Notes: a model not told the origin generated them from the sequence alone. Counted from the first letter of the stretch, positions 6,622 through 14,516 are shown. The stretch: 27,111 nucleotides of DNA from Candidatus Methanocomedens sp. (GCA_009649835.1 PYCK01000064.1:1-27111), one strand, 5' to 3'. Numbers and translations are program-made.

Positions 6622-7959
6622 ATGTACGACCTATCAGAACTTGCCACCGATTCCATTCAACAATGGCTGTCATATGTAGACCCGGTCACATACGACTTTT
6701 TAGAGAAATTCGTGCTATCCCTGCTCATAGGTCTGCTCATAGGTATTGAAAGAGAGCGTAGATCAGATTCAGGCGACATCTTTGCCGGGATCAGGACATT
6801 TGCCATAGCTTCAACATCAGGAATGATAGCCACATATATCGCAATCCACCAGGGAATGCCGAATATATTGTACCTGACCATGGTGTTCTTTATCATAGTG
6901 GCCACGGTCATAATATATATCAAGAACGTGGTGTACCGCCAGGTAGGGATAACAGGCGGTGTAGCCTTATTTTTTGTATTCCTCATGGGGGTGCTGGTTG
7001 CTTATGATTATTACCTGTTCGCCATAATGGGGGCAGTGGCTGTAACATTCCTGCTTGTTGAGAAATATACACTAAAGAATTTTGCTGTTAACCTGAACCA
7101 GGATGAGATAACCAATGCAGTCCAGTTCTTTATAATAATATTCATACTATTTCCCATAACGCCAAATACCACTATCATGGATGTGATAAATCCCCGCTAC
7201 ATTTTGGGTATTGTGGTTATTGTTGCGTCTATTAGTTTCATTAGTTTCCTTCTTATGAAAAAAACAGGCACCGAGCGGGGCATACATATTTCAGGTCTTA
7301 TAGGTGGACTGGTCAACAGTGAGGCAACCACTGGTGCACTGGCAGCCCTTGCAAAGAAGAAGCATATCCTGATGAATGTAAGTTACCATGGGATCATCCT
7401 ATCCAATGCAACCATGTTGATCAGGAATATGGTAATTGCCTTTATCGTGGACCCCTCAGGTCGGGTCTTGATCATGATGCTGCCCCCACAATTGCTGCTT
7501 ACTGCTGCAAACATAGGAATGGTGGTGAAGGATAAACAAATACACCACATGGAGTATGAGGCACTGGAGATTGAATCTCCCTTTGCCCTTAAACCTGCAT
7601 TCAAGTTTGCATTTGGGTTCACAGTACTAATAATACTGGCACATTATCTCAATATCTGGTTCGGGAGTGCCGGTGTCTTTGTAGTAGCCCTGGGCGGACT
7701 GGTGAGTTCGGCGGCTGTAACCGCATCGGTAGGGGCACTTGCCTTTGGCGGCAATCTGACACCTACCACAGCAGCCCTTGTGGCAGTGCTTGCAAGTATT
7801 ATCAGTACATCAAATAAAATTATCCTGGTAAGACTGGCTGGTTCAATGGAACTATATGTTAAGGTCAGGCGCAGTTTCCTTGTATTAATGAGTGTGGGGG
7901 CAGTTGCGTTCCTGTTATGGATATTAGTTATCTATATTGGTGTGCCCTCTATAAAGTGA
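6622..7959 (+). CDS. MgtC/SapB-DUF4010 family integral membrane protein
   Basis: A 445-residue, very hydrophobic protein with about a dozen predicted membrane helices. The N-terminal MgtC/SapB domain (about 26-150) shows FVLSLLIGLLIGIERERR (30-47), the family's conserved helix and charged end. The C-terminal DUF4010 domain shows GLIGGLVNSEATTGALA (about 225) and GGLVSSAAVTASVGALA (about 358). MgtC proteins are tied to magnesium homeostasis in bacteria. The substrate and role of the two-domain form are unknown, so transport is only a possibility. ATG 6622 is chosen over TTG 6616. It stands alone between tRNA-Leu and the convergent DUF1805 gene, with no link to the ribosomal genes around it. 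Confidence 0.85.
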   Translation: MYDLSELATDSIQQWLSYVDPVTYDFLEKFVLSLLIGLLIGIERERRSDSGDIFAGIRTFAIASTSGMIATYIAIHQGMPNILYLTMVFFIIVATVIIYIKNVVYRQVGITGGVALFFVFLMGVLVAYDYYLFAIMGAVAVTFLLVEKYTLKNFAVNLNQDEITNAVQFFIIIFILFPITPNTTIMDVINPRYILGIVVIVASISFISFLLMKKTGTERGIHISGLIGGLVNSEATTGALAALAKKKHILMNVSYHGIILSNATMLIRNMVIAFIVDPSGRVLIMMLPPQLLLTAANIGMVVKDKQIHHMEYEALEIESPFALKPAFKFAFGFTVLIILAHYLNIWFGSAGVFVVALGGLVSSAAVTASVGALAFGGNLTPTTAALVAVLASIISTSNKIILVRLAGSMELYVKVRRSFLVLMSVGAVAFLLWILVIYIGVPSIK

Positions 7960-8245
7960 TAAAAACCGGGTGCGCACCACGCACGAGATTGCCGGGTGTG
8001 GGGTCAAAGGTGCCTTCCCTTTACCATTTTCACATTCCTGTAAGACTTTCAGTTTGAATTCTCGTGTATATGTTCGTCTTTGTTTCAGTACACCCAAAAG
8101 GTAAAAGTTGCTTAACTACTTGTCCGTTATTTGGGGTGCACTCCAGATACAACTGAAGAACATGGGTCATAACTGGATTATGGAACCGTGCCCTCTGCCA
8201 CACATCGGGAATAACATATTCCCTGATTAAACCGGGTTAAGGTTT
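7960..8245. other. 286-base intergenic gap between convergent genes
   Basis: This holds the 3' ends of the MgtC/DUF4010 gene (plus) and the DUF1805 gene (minus). I find no open frame, tRNA or clear hairpin terminator. GTGCGCAC near 7970 is palindromic. GTACACCC (near 8091) and GGGTGCAC (near 8134) are an imperfect inverted pair about 45 bases apart. Neither is convincing as a functional element. Confidence 0.4.
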
Positions 8246-8533
8246 CTAAAACATACGCTCAAGGGCCTGCCTGGCAGGCATTCCCACTTCAATTCCCAGA
8301 TCAGCCGCAGCCTTAGTAGCCTCCACCACACCGGATGCCAGCACGTCCTCGAAATTCCTGACACCCCTCACTTTTACGGCAACATCGTCCAGTTGTTCTG
8401 CCATGGAAATATCCAGGTATCCGCACATTACAAAACCCCTGGGTGCCCTTATGACCAGCAGCGGCGCATGCTCCATATCCATTTTCAGGCCCAGTGCCGT
8501 GCCGTTTTCCAGTTCAATGGATTCGACCTGCAT
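8246..8533 (-). CDS. DUF1805 family protein
   Basis: A 95-residue cytosolic protein matching the small archaeal DUF1805 family: ENGTALGLKMDMEHAPLLVI, the core RGFVMCGYLDI, VRGVRNFEDVLASGVVEAT and the C-terminal GIEVGMPARQALERMF. No biochemical function is established for the family. It starts three bases after the stop of the zinc-ribbon gene, so the two are almost certainly co-transcribed on the minus strand. Its SD is weak (GGATTGA). It is convergent with the MgtC/DUF4010 gene. Confidence 0.85.
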   Translation of the reverse strand: MQVESIELENGTALGLKMDMEHAPLLVIRAPRGFVMCGYLDISMAEQLDDVAVKVRGVRNFEDVLASGVVEATKAAADLGIEVGMPARQALERMF

Positions 8534-8536
8534 ATT

Positions 8537-8641
8537 TCAATCCAGTTTTTTTAGATCTGATGACTGGCAGGCAGGACAGGATAGCTTACTTCCCATACCT
8601 TTGAATCTGTTTCCACATGCACTGCATTCATATATTGTCAT
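8537..8641 (-). CDS. 34-residue zinc-ribbon protein
   Basis: Starting at the ATG complementary to 8639-8641, this encodes a protein with Cys6-Cys9 and Cys22-Cys25 in the order CSAC...CPAC, a compact zinc ribbon. A longer frame reaches GTG at 8773, but its extra 44 residues look non-conserved and run through the likely promoter. A TATA-like TATAATA (minus strand, 8695-8701) would start transcription near 8670 and favours the short form. It is the first gene of a two-gene unit with DUF1805. Its role is unknown; a zinc-dependent nucleic-acid or protein contact is a guess from the fold. Confidence 0.65.
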   Translation of the reverse strand: MTIYECSACGNRFKGMGSKLSCPACQSSDLKKLD

Positions 8642-8694
8642 GGCAGCAGCGCTCAGGTCCACGCTATCGGCAGCGCTTGAATCAACAAAACACA

Positions 8695-8701
8695 TATTAT
8701 A
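8695..8701 (-). promoter_or_regulatory. Candidate TATA box for the zinc ribbon-DUF1805 pair
   Basis: Read on the minus strand it is TATAATA. The inferred start is about 25 bases downstream, near 8670, leaving a leader of about 30 bases to the ATG at 8641. Confidence 0.4.
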
Positions 8702-8772
8702 CTGCACCTCATAAGATAGAAATCCGTAATAGGTAATAAGATTTCTGCTGAAACGGCAAACACTGGCAAACA

Positions 8773-8780
8773 CTTATATA
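8773..8780 (+). promoter_or_regulatory. Candidate TATA box for the SPOUT-L3 ribosomal cluster
   Basis: CTTATATA is the clearest TATA-like box in the 155-base divergent gap. A start about 25 bases downstream would fall around 8800, at or just past the ATG at 8797. That implies a leaderless or very short leader, or use of the ATG at 8812. Confidence 0.5.
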
Positions 8781-8796
8781 TCTCTTACAATATCAT

Positions 8797-9711
8797 ATGC
8801 GGAAAGTACTTATGCCATCTTTAGCCCCGGACAGGGGAAGTCCAGACCTGACAATACTTATACCCTCATCCCTGACAGCAGAAACAAGGGACAGGAGAAT
8901 AAAGACGTACAAAGTCGGACAGATTGCAAGAGCGGCATCAGTATTCAGGGTCGATAAGATAATCATCTACCGCGACCCGAAATTCGATGACAGCAGGTTT
9001 ATAGACCTGTTGCTGAGATATGCAGAAACACCACAGTACCTGCGAAAACACCTGTTCCCCTTGCAAGAGGAACTAAAGCATGCAGGGGTGTTACCGCCGC
9101 TAAGGACACTGCATCATCCCATCGAATCAAGATCATCGAACCTCAACGAAGGAGAATTCCGGGTTGGGGTAGTGGTCCCAGGACCGCAAAAAAAGAAAAG
9201 CGAGAAAAAAGTCGGATCTGACAAAAGCGCATGGGTCGATATCGGAATCGATAGCCCGGTCCGCCTCGAAGCACCTTCAAGGAAAGTGCGAACTGGCGAG
9301 CGCGTTAATGTCAGAATCTTTTCGCGAAGACCAATACAAGCAAAGCTGGTAACAAAGGACGAGATCCCCATGTACTGGGGATACCGTACAGCAGTAGAAG
9401 ACAGCCTGTCAGGGGCGCTGGAAAAGATTTCAGAAGAAGGTGCCCTGATAATCGCCACATCCCGCCAGGGTAAGTTGCTCGACAACACATATCTGGCACA
9501 GATCGGTGATCGGACAAAGCAGTCTAATAATACTGCTGTGGTATTTGGCTCACCCAGGCAAGGTATAGAGACTATACTGGCCAATGAGGGTTCCGAACTC
9601 TCAGACTTCCATTGTGAAGTGCTCAATACCATACCCGGGCAGGGAACAGCCACAGTAAGGACAGAAGAGGCCGTATGGGCCACGCTGTCTGTGCTGAACC
9701 TTGTCAGGTAA
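8797..9711 (+). CDS. SPOUT-family RNA methyltransferase (COG2106, C9orf114/SPOUT1-like)
   Basis: A 304-residue predicted RNA methyltransferase, commonly found beside L3 in archaea. The N-terminal half of the SPOUT fold shows LTILIPSSL and RAASVFRVDKIIIY. An OB-like insert spans about 145-195. The C-terminal knot shows VVFGSPRQGIETIL and the SAM-binding NTIPGQGTATVRTEEAVWATL. The human relative has been linked to uridine N3 methylation of rRNA; the archaeal target is not known to me. It likely acts on 23S rRNA during assembly. The start is uncertain: ATG 8797 gives MRKVLMPSL, but the TATA position would also suit ATG 8812. It ends 56 bases before rpl3. Confidence 0.88.
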   Translation: MRKVLMPSLAPDRGSPDLTILIPSSLTAETRDRRIKTYKVGQIARAASVFRVDKIIIYRDPKFDDSRFIDLLLRYAETPQYLRKHLFPLQEELKHAGVLPPLRTLHHPIESRSSNLNEGEFRVGVVVPGPQKKKSEKKVGSDKSAWVDIGIDSPVRLEAPSRKVRTGERVNVRIFSRRPIQAKLVTKDEIPMYWGYRTAVEDSLSGALEKISEEGALIIATSRQGKLLDNTYLAQIGDRTKQSNNTAVVFGSPRQGIETILANEGSELSDFHCEVLNTIPGQGTATVRTEEAVWATLSVLNLVR

Positions 9712-9736
9712 GCAATCGATCGTCCCACCACAGCGA

Positions 9737-9761
9737 ATAGGATAATCCTATAACCAGGAGG
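9737..9761 (+). promoter_or_regulatory. Hairpin before the rpl3 Shine-Dalgarno, matching the rps13 leader
   Basis: ATAGGA (9737-9742) pairs with TCCTAT (9746-9751) around loop TAA. The SD AGGAGG (9756-9761) begins five bases after the stem. A competing pairing of TCCT (9746-9749) with AGGA (9756-9759) would mask the SD. The same ATAGGA/TCCTAT arms precede the rps13 SD. A role in translation control is inferred. Confidence 0.5.
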
Positions 9762-9767
9762 AAGAGA

Positions 9768-10784
9768 ATGGCAAATTTACACAGACCAAGGCGTGGATCA
9801 CTGGCCTTCAGCCCGAGGAAAAGGGCAAAGAGCCAGGTACCTACTATGAGATCATGGTCCGAAGGAAACAAAGAGCCCAAGCTGGGCGGTTTTGCCGGAT
9901 ATAAAGTCGGCATGACCCATGTGATCATGATGGACGATAAGCCCAAAAGTCTCACCGAAGGTACGGAAATTTCCGTTCCGGTGACAGTGCTCGAAGTACC
10001 TGCAATGAAAATTGCAGCCATCAGGGTATATGGAAAAACAGGACCCTACGGCACAAGAACACTGGGCGAAGCATGGTCCGGTGACCTTGATCCCACGTTA
10101 GACAAAAAACTATTCATACCAAAGAAAAACAATCCGGAAAAGGCACTTGAAAGAATCGGGAAACTGGTTGAAGAAGGAAAGGTAGCAAACATCCATTTGA
10201 TCTCTTATACGCTCCCGTCCCTGATAGCAGGAATCCCTAAAAAGACGCCTGATGTGATGGAGCACAGGATAGTTGGCGGGGATATGGCCACCAGACTTGA
10301 ATATGCAACATCCTTGATAGGGAAATCAGTAGACGTTTCTGACGTTTTCAATACCGGTGATATGATCGACGTATCTGCCATAACCATAGGCAAGGGTACA
10401 CAGGGACCTGTGAAACGGTGGGGCATCAACCTGATGAAACATAAACACAGCAGACAGGGCAGTCTCAGACAGATAGGCACCCTTGGGCCATGGAACCCTT
10501 CAAGAGTAAGCTGGCGGGTACCACAACTGGGCCAGACCGGTTATCACCAGAGGACAGAGTATAATAAACGTATCATCAAGATCGGTGAGAACAGTGAAGA
10601 AGTGACCCCTAATGGCGGATTCCTGAACTACGGAGAAGTAAGCGGGAATTATATGCTATTAAAGGGCAGTGTTCCGGGTCCAAAGAAGCGACTTATCAGG
10701 CTCAGACCAGCCATAAGGGGCGATAAACAGCAGATCGGTGCACCCCAGGTATCATATATCAGTATAGAGTCAAAACAGGGGTGA
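9768..10784 (+). CDS. rpl3: 50S ribosomal protein L3 (uL3)
   Basis: A large-subunit protein that binds domains near the peptidyl transferase centre and starts 23S rRNA assembly. The 338-residue length is typical of archaea and eukaryotes. Signatures are HRPRRGSLAFSPRKRAKS at the start, FAGYKVGMTHV, KGTQGPVKRWGI, and the extended finger RQGSLRQIGTLGPWNPSRVSW. SD AGGAGG (9756-9761) is six bases from the ATG. It is the second gene of the long ribosomal run; a hairpin sits directly before its SD. rpl4 follows after eight bases. Confidence 0.98.
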   Translation: MANLHRPRRGSLAFSPRKRAKSQVPTMRSWSEGNKEPKLGGFAGYKVGMTHVIMMDDKPKSLTEGTEISVPVTVLEVPAMKIAAIRVYGKTGPYGTRTLGEAWSGDLDPTLDKKLFIPKKNNPEKALERIGKLVEEGKVANIHLISYTLPSLIAGIPKKTPDVMEHRIVGGDMATRLEYATSLIGKSVDVSDVFNTGDMIDVSAITIGKGTQGPVKRWGINLMKHKHSRQGSLRQIGTLGPWNPSRVSWRVPQLGQTGYHQRTEYNKRIIKIGENSEEVTPNGGFLNYGEVSGNYMLLKGSVPGPKKRLIRLRPAIRGDKQQIGAPQVSYISIESKQG

Positions 10785-10792
10785 ATTAAGAT

Positions 10793-11548
10793 ATGAGTAA
10801 AGCAAAAATCATGGATATTACAGGAGCCCCTAAAGGCGATATCGAGCTCCCTGCTGTATTTGATGAGATATACAGGCCCGACCTGATCAAGAAAGCTGTA
10901 CTGGCGGCCCAGGCCAACAGATTACAGGTCTACGGTCCCACACCCTATTCCGGTATGCAGACTTCGGCAGCTAACTGGGGTCCCGGGCGCGGTGTAGCCC
11001 GAGTACCCAGGATCAAGACAGGTAACCGTGTGGCCCGTATCACCCAGGCAAGGGGCGGCAGGAAAGCCCACCCTCCCAAGGTTGAGAAAGATTATTCTGA
11101 GAAGATCAATAAGAAGGAACGTTACAGGGCCATCAATTCGGCCATTGCAGCCACTGCAAATCCCGAACTGGTCCGCAAAAGGGGACACAGGTTCGATGCT
11201 GAGTTGCCCATTGTAGCTGATGATGCGTTCCAGGATATCAAGACAACTAAAGAGGTTGTCGGGTTTATGGAAGCTATCAACGTGTACGATGATGTGATAA
11301 GGGCAAAGAACGGCAAGCATATAAGGGCAGGCGGAGGCAAGAGACGCGGACGCAAGTACAAAAAGCCCAAGAGCCTGCTTATTGTAATAGGCGGGGATAA
11401 CGGCATCAGACGTGCGGCAAGGAACCTATCAGGTGTGGACGTGATCAATGTGAACAGGTTGAATACTGAACTGCTGGCACCAGGTACCCATGCAGGCAGG
11501 CTTGTCATCTGGGCAGAATCTGCTATCAAGGTATTAGGGGAGGAGTGA
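10793..11548 (+). CDS. rpl4: 50S ribosomal protein L4 (uL4, archaeal L1e type)
   Basis: uL4 lines the peptide exit tunnel through a long internal loop. The 251-residue protein shows this loop in QTSAANWGPGRGVARVPRIK and RITQARGGRKAHPPK (about 60-105), rich in Gly, Arg and Lys, and the archaeal C-terminal core KSLLIVIGGDNGIRRAARNL followed by LLAPGTHAGRLVIW. SD GGGGTGA lies within the L3 stop region. Spacing is eight bases from L3 and three to L23, so translation is probably coupled. Confidence 0.97.
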   Translation: MSKAKIMDITGAPKGDIELPAVFDEIYRPDLIKKAVLAAQANRLQVYGPTPYSGMQTSAANWGPGRGVARVPRIKTGNRVARITQARGGRKAHPPKVEKDYSEKINKKERYRAINSAIAATANPELVRKRGHRFDAELPIVADDAFQDIKTTKEVVGFMEAINVYDDVIRAKNGKHIRAGGGKRRGRKYKKPKSLLIVIGGDNGIRRAARNLSGVDVINVNRLNTELLAPGTHAGRLVIWAESAIKVLGEE

Positions 11549-11551
11549 CCA

Positions 11552-11803
11552 ATGTCAATAATATTACATCCTTTTGTTACAGAGAAAGCCACATTCCATA
11601 TCGAGGACGAGAACAAACTGCAGTTCGTGGTTGATATCAATGCTACCAAGGGCCAGATCAAAAGAGAGATCGAGGAACTGTACGATATTCCTGTGCTGTC
11701 AGTGAGAACAATGATTACTATGAAAGGGAAGAAAAAGGCTATCGTATCCTTTGAAGGCGATAACACAGCCGGCGAACTTGCATCTAAACTTGGAATATTC
11801 TAG
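11552..11803 (+). CDS. rpl23: 50S ribosomal protein L23 (uL23)
   Basis: An 83-residue protein at the exit-tunnel rim, a docking site for the signal recognition particle. It matches the short archaeal uL23: ILHPFVTEKATFHIE at the start, LQFVVDINATKGQIKREIEELY in the middle and VRTMITMKGKKKAIVSFE near the end. SD GGAGGAGTGA overlaps the L4 stop codon. The gap to L2 is 15 bases. Confidence 0.97.
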   Translation: MSIILHPFVTEKATFHIEDENKLQFVVDINATKGQIKREIEELYDIPVLSVRTMITMKGKKKAIVSFEGDNTAGELASKLGIF

Positions 11804-11818
11804 GGAAGGTGAAAAGAT

Positions 11819-12532
11819 ATGGGAAAGAGAATTATATCACAGAACCGGGGTAAAGGAACACCCACCTATCGGGCACCCTCCCACAAGTTCAAGGCCAAGC
11901 TTAAACACATAAAAGTGGACAGGGACGAAACAGTCAAAGGCGAGGTCATTGAGATACTTCACGATACTGCCAGGTCTGCACCTATTGCCAGGGTCAGCCT
12001 GGAAAACGAGGAAGAACGCCTGATACTGATACCGGAAGGCATTGCAGTGGGGCAGGAGATCGCATGCGGTATTTCCGCAGAGATCCAGCCAGGTAATACG
12101 CTGCCACTGCGAGAGATTCCTGAAGGCATATTGTTGTGCAATATAGAGAACAAACCCGGTGACGGCGGGCAGCTTGCCAGGTCAAGCGGTGTATATGCCG
12201 TACTGATTGCCCATGATGTGGGTAAGACCGTGGTGCAGATGCCCAGTGGAGCTATGAAATGGCTGAATCCCGGGTGCAAGGCTACCATTGGAGTCGTGGC
12301 AGGCGGAGGCAGGGTCGATAAGCCCTTTGTTAAGGCCGGGAAGAAATATCATAAATTAAAGACAAGAGCAGCAAAGTATCCCAGGGTATCCGGTGTGGCA
12401 ATGAACGCCATAGACCACCCCTTCGGAGGCGGTGGATGGCAGCATCCGGGAAGACCCAAGACCGTAAGCAGAAGAGCACCGCCAGGCAGGAAGGTCGGGT
12501 CCATTGCGGCAAGAAGAACAGGAAAGAGGTGA
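11819..12532 (+). CDS. rpl2: 50S ribosomal protein L2 (uL2)
   Basis: uL2 is needed for subunit joining and peptidyl transferase activity. The 237-residue archaeal form shows the N-terminal RGKGTPTYRAPSHKFKA, an OB domain, then the SH3-like domain with YAVLIAHDVGKTVVQMPSG. The C-terminal loop GVAMNAIDHPFGGGGWQHPG contains the conserved His residues near the catalytic centre. SD-like GGTGA sits in the short gap after L23. The next gene, rps19, begins six bases later. Confidence 0.98.
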   Translation: MGKRIISQNRGKGTPTYRAPSHKFKAKLKHIKVDRDETVKGEVIEILHDTARSAPIARVSLENEEERLILIPEGIAVGQEIACGISAEIQPGNTLPLREIPEGILLCNIENKPGDGGQLARSSGVYAVLIAHDVGKTVVQMPSGAMKWLNPGCKATIGVVAGGGRVDKPFVKAGKKYHKLKTRAAKYPRVSGVAMNAIDHPFGGGGWQHPGRPKTVSRRAPPGRKVGSIAARRTGKR

Positions 12533-12538
12533 TAAGGT

Positions 12539-12952
12539 ATGGCAAAGAAATCAACCACCAAATTGCCCAAGAGAAAGGGTGAGTTTACCTACAGGGGAAA
12601 GACTCTCAGGGATCTGAAAAAGTTGAGCCTGGAAGAGTTTGCGCAACTCCTGCCTGCAAGACAGCGCAGGACCATCAACCGCGGGCTTGGCGATGAACAT
12701 AAGAAAATATTGAACAAGATCAATGAAGGAGATACCACCATCAAGACACACCTGAGGGATATGATCATCCTTCCTGAGATGGTAGGCCTCAATCTGGAGA
12801 TACACAACGGGAAGAGTTTCGAGAAGGTCGAGGTCATACCCGAGATGCTGGGACACTACTTTGGTGAATATTCCTTTACCCGCAGGCGGGTTTCACACGG
12901 TTCGGCCGGTGTAGGAGCTACCAAGTCCAGCAAGTTCGTACCGCTGAAGTGA
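12539..12952 (+). CDS. rps19: 30S ribosomal protein S19 (uS19)
   Basis: A small-subunit head protein that pairs with S13 near the A-site. The 137-residue length fits archaeal uS19 with its N-terminal extension (EFTYRGKTLRDLKKLSLEEF). The core reads IKTHLRDMIILPEMVGLNLEIHNGKSFEKVEV and ends in FGEYSFTRRRVSHGSAGVGATKSSKFVPLK. SD GAGGTGAT comes from the end of L2. Confidence 0.97.
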   Translation: MAKKSTTKLPKRKGEFTYRGKTLRDLKKLSLEEFAQLLPARQRRTINRGLGDEHKKILNKINEGDTTIKTHLRDMIILPEMVGLNLEIHNGKSFEKVEVIPEMLGHYFGEYSFTRRRVSHGSAGVGATKSSKFVPLK

Positions 12953-12966
12953 TGGAGGAAGATCAA

Positions 12967-13422
12967 ATGGCAAGAATTGCTTATTCAGCACAGGCAGACC
13001 CTGATACTACATCAAGGGCCATGGGTCATGAACTCCATATTTCACCCAGGCATTCAAGGGAGATATGCAGGGCTATAAAAGGTATGCAGACCGGCCAGGC
13101 ACGAAAGTACCTTGAGGATGTAACCGTCCTGAAACAGGCGGTTCCGTTCAAGCGGCACAACGACAGTATGGGACACCGCAGAGGTCCCATGGCTGCTGGC
13201 AGGTATCCACAAAAGGCTGCAAAGGAGTTTATCAAGTTACTGGTAAATGCCGAAGCCAATGCCGAATATAAGGGCCTGGATTCCGACCATATGAAGATAA
13301 CACATATCGCTACCAAACAGGGCCGGGTCATAAGAGGCTACAGGCCGCGGGCAAGGGGCAGGTCATCTCCCAAGAATACAGAGACAGTGAATATAGAAAT
13401 GATAATCCAGGAGGTGCAGTGA
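12967..13422 (+). CDS. rpl22: 50S ribosomal protein L22 (uL22)
   Basis: uL22 spans the subunit along the exit tunnel by a long beta hairpin. The 151-residue product starts MARIAYSAQADP, as archaeal L22 usually does. Upstream GTG and ATG codons (12949, 12952) are rejected because GGAGG (12954-12958) is a good SD for 12967, eight bases away, and would otherwise be coding. Signatures are HISPRHSREICRAIKGM, PFKRHNDSMGHRRGP and the tunnel hairpin GYRPRARGRSSPKNTETVNIEMII. Confidence 0.96.
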   Translation: MARIAYSAQADPDTTSRAMGHELHISPRHSREICRAIKGMQTGQARKYLEDVTVLKQAVPFKRHNDSMGHRRGPMAAGRYPQKAAKEFIKLLVNAEANAEYKGLDSDHMKITHIATKQGRVIRGYRPRARGRSSPKNTETVNIEMIIQEVQ

Positions 13423-13424
13423 AC

Positions 13425-14516
13425 ATGGGAATAGAAAGAAAGTTCGTGCAGGACGGGCTGACCAAGGCAAGGATCAATGAATATTTCACCAAGCAGCTTG
13501 AACGTGCCGGATACGGTGGAATGGTAATTAACCGTACGCCCATGGGCACCCAGATAACATTATTTGCAGAGAAACCTGGTATGGTCATCGGTAAAGGCGG
13601 CAAGACCATACACCGTCTTACCAGTGATATGTCCTATGTCTATAATGTAGATAATCCACAGATCGACGTCCAGGAGATCAAGGTACCTGAACTCAATGCC
13701 CAGATGATGGCCAACCGTCTGGCCAATGCACTTGAAAGGGGATGGTACTTCAGGAAAGCGGGCCATAACATGCTTCGCAGAATTATGGATTCGGGAGCAT
13801 TGGGTTGTGAGATCGTTCTATCTGGAAAGTTCACAGGACCAAGGTCCAAGGTATCCAAGATGGTCGAAGGATATATCAAGCATGCAGGTAAACCGGCTGA
13901 AGAACTTGTAGATACGGGTTTTGCCACTGCCGTGAAAAAGCTGGGTACTATCGGATGCCGTGTACGTATTGTACAACCTGGCACTGAACTGCCTGGCAAG
14001 TTCTATATGCTTAAAGATGAAAAACCGGCCGCACCAGAGACGCCTGAACCTGAGAAAAAGGCAAAGGAAGGTATCAAAGAGGTACTGGAAAAGGCCCCTG
14101 AGGAGCCAGGGATGAAGAATATCAGGCAGGTGGGCAGTGTGTGGGAACACAAACACGATGAACTGGACTGGCATACTATGTCCGTACCCCATCCGGCCCC
14201 TGCAGCGGTCCCTGCGACCGAGGTCGCCGAAGAGGAACCGGTAACAGCTGTTGAAGCCAAACCCACAGTTGAAGCTGAATCCACTGTTGAAGTCGAATCC
14301 AGTGTAGGAGTAGAATCCACTATTGAAACTGAACCCACTGTTGGAGCAGAACCCACCGTGGAAACAGTTGAAACACCGGTAGTGTCGCCTGATATTGAAT
14401 TGCCTGAAGGCGAACAGACACGTATCAACGATGGTGTGGAAGAACACAAACACGAAGGTTATGATTACTGGCACCCCAGTTCCAGGACACATAAAAACAA
14501 AGGAGATGAAGAGTAA
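13425..14516 (+). CDS. rps3: 30S ribosomal protein S3 (uS3) with a long acidic, His-containing tail
   Basis: uS3 lies at the mRNA entry pore of the small subunit. Residues 1 to about 200 are a normal archaeal uS3, with the type II KH domain loop MVIGKGGKTIHRL (GKGG at 56-59) and the C-terminal domain NALERGWYFRKAGHNMLRRIM. The tail, about 160 residues, is acidic. It holds the motif EHKHDELDWH (241-250), six 6-residue repeats of the form PTVEAE (280-315), and a second EHKHEGYDYWH (340-350). SD AGGAGGTG (13409-13416) selects ATG 13425; GTG 13419 is too close. It overlaps rpl29 by one base. Confidence 0.96.
   Translation: MGIERKFVQDGLTKARINEYFTKQLERAGYGGMVINRTPMGTQITLFAEKPGMVIGKGGKTIHRLTSDMSYVYNVDNPQIDVQEIKVPELNAQMMANRLANALERGWYFRKAGHNMLRRIMDSGALGCEIVLSGKFTGPRSKVSKMVEGYIKHAGKPAEELVDTGFATAVKKLGTIGCRVRIVQPGTELPGKFYMLKDEKPAAPETPEPEKKAKEGIKEVLEKAPEEPGMKNIRQVGSVWEHKHDELDWHTMSVPHPAPAAVPATEVAEEEPVTAVEAKPTVEAESTVEVESSVGVESTIETEPTVGAEPTVETVETPVVSPDIELPEGEQTRINDGVEEHKHEGYDYWHPSSRTHKNKGDEE
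14262..14369 (+). repeat. Six tandem 18-bp units in the rps3 tail
   Basis: In-frame units coding PTVEAE, STVEVE, SSVGVE, STIETE, PTVGAE and PTVETV follow one another from 14262. The DNA copies are clearly related but diverged, so this array is older than the one in rps4. The product is a flexible acidic spacer between two EHKH motifs. Confidence 0.8.

Noticed and set aside
7960..8245. Possible pseudogene or small RNA in the convergent gap
   Set aside because: No frame shows a recognisable protein fragment, and the palindromes are short and imperfect.
8642..8773. Longer 78-residue version of the zinc-ribbon protein from GTG 8773
   Set aside because: The extra N-terminus has no visible conservation and would cover the probable promoter of the pair.
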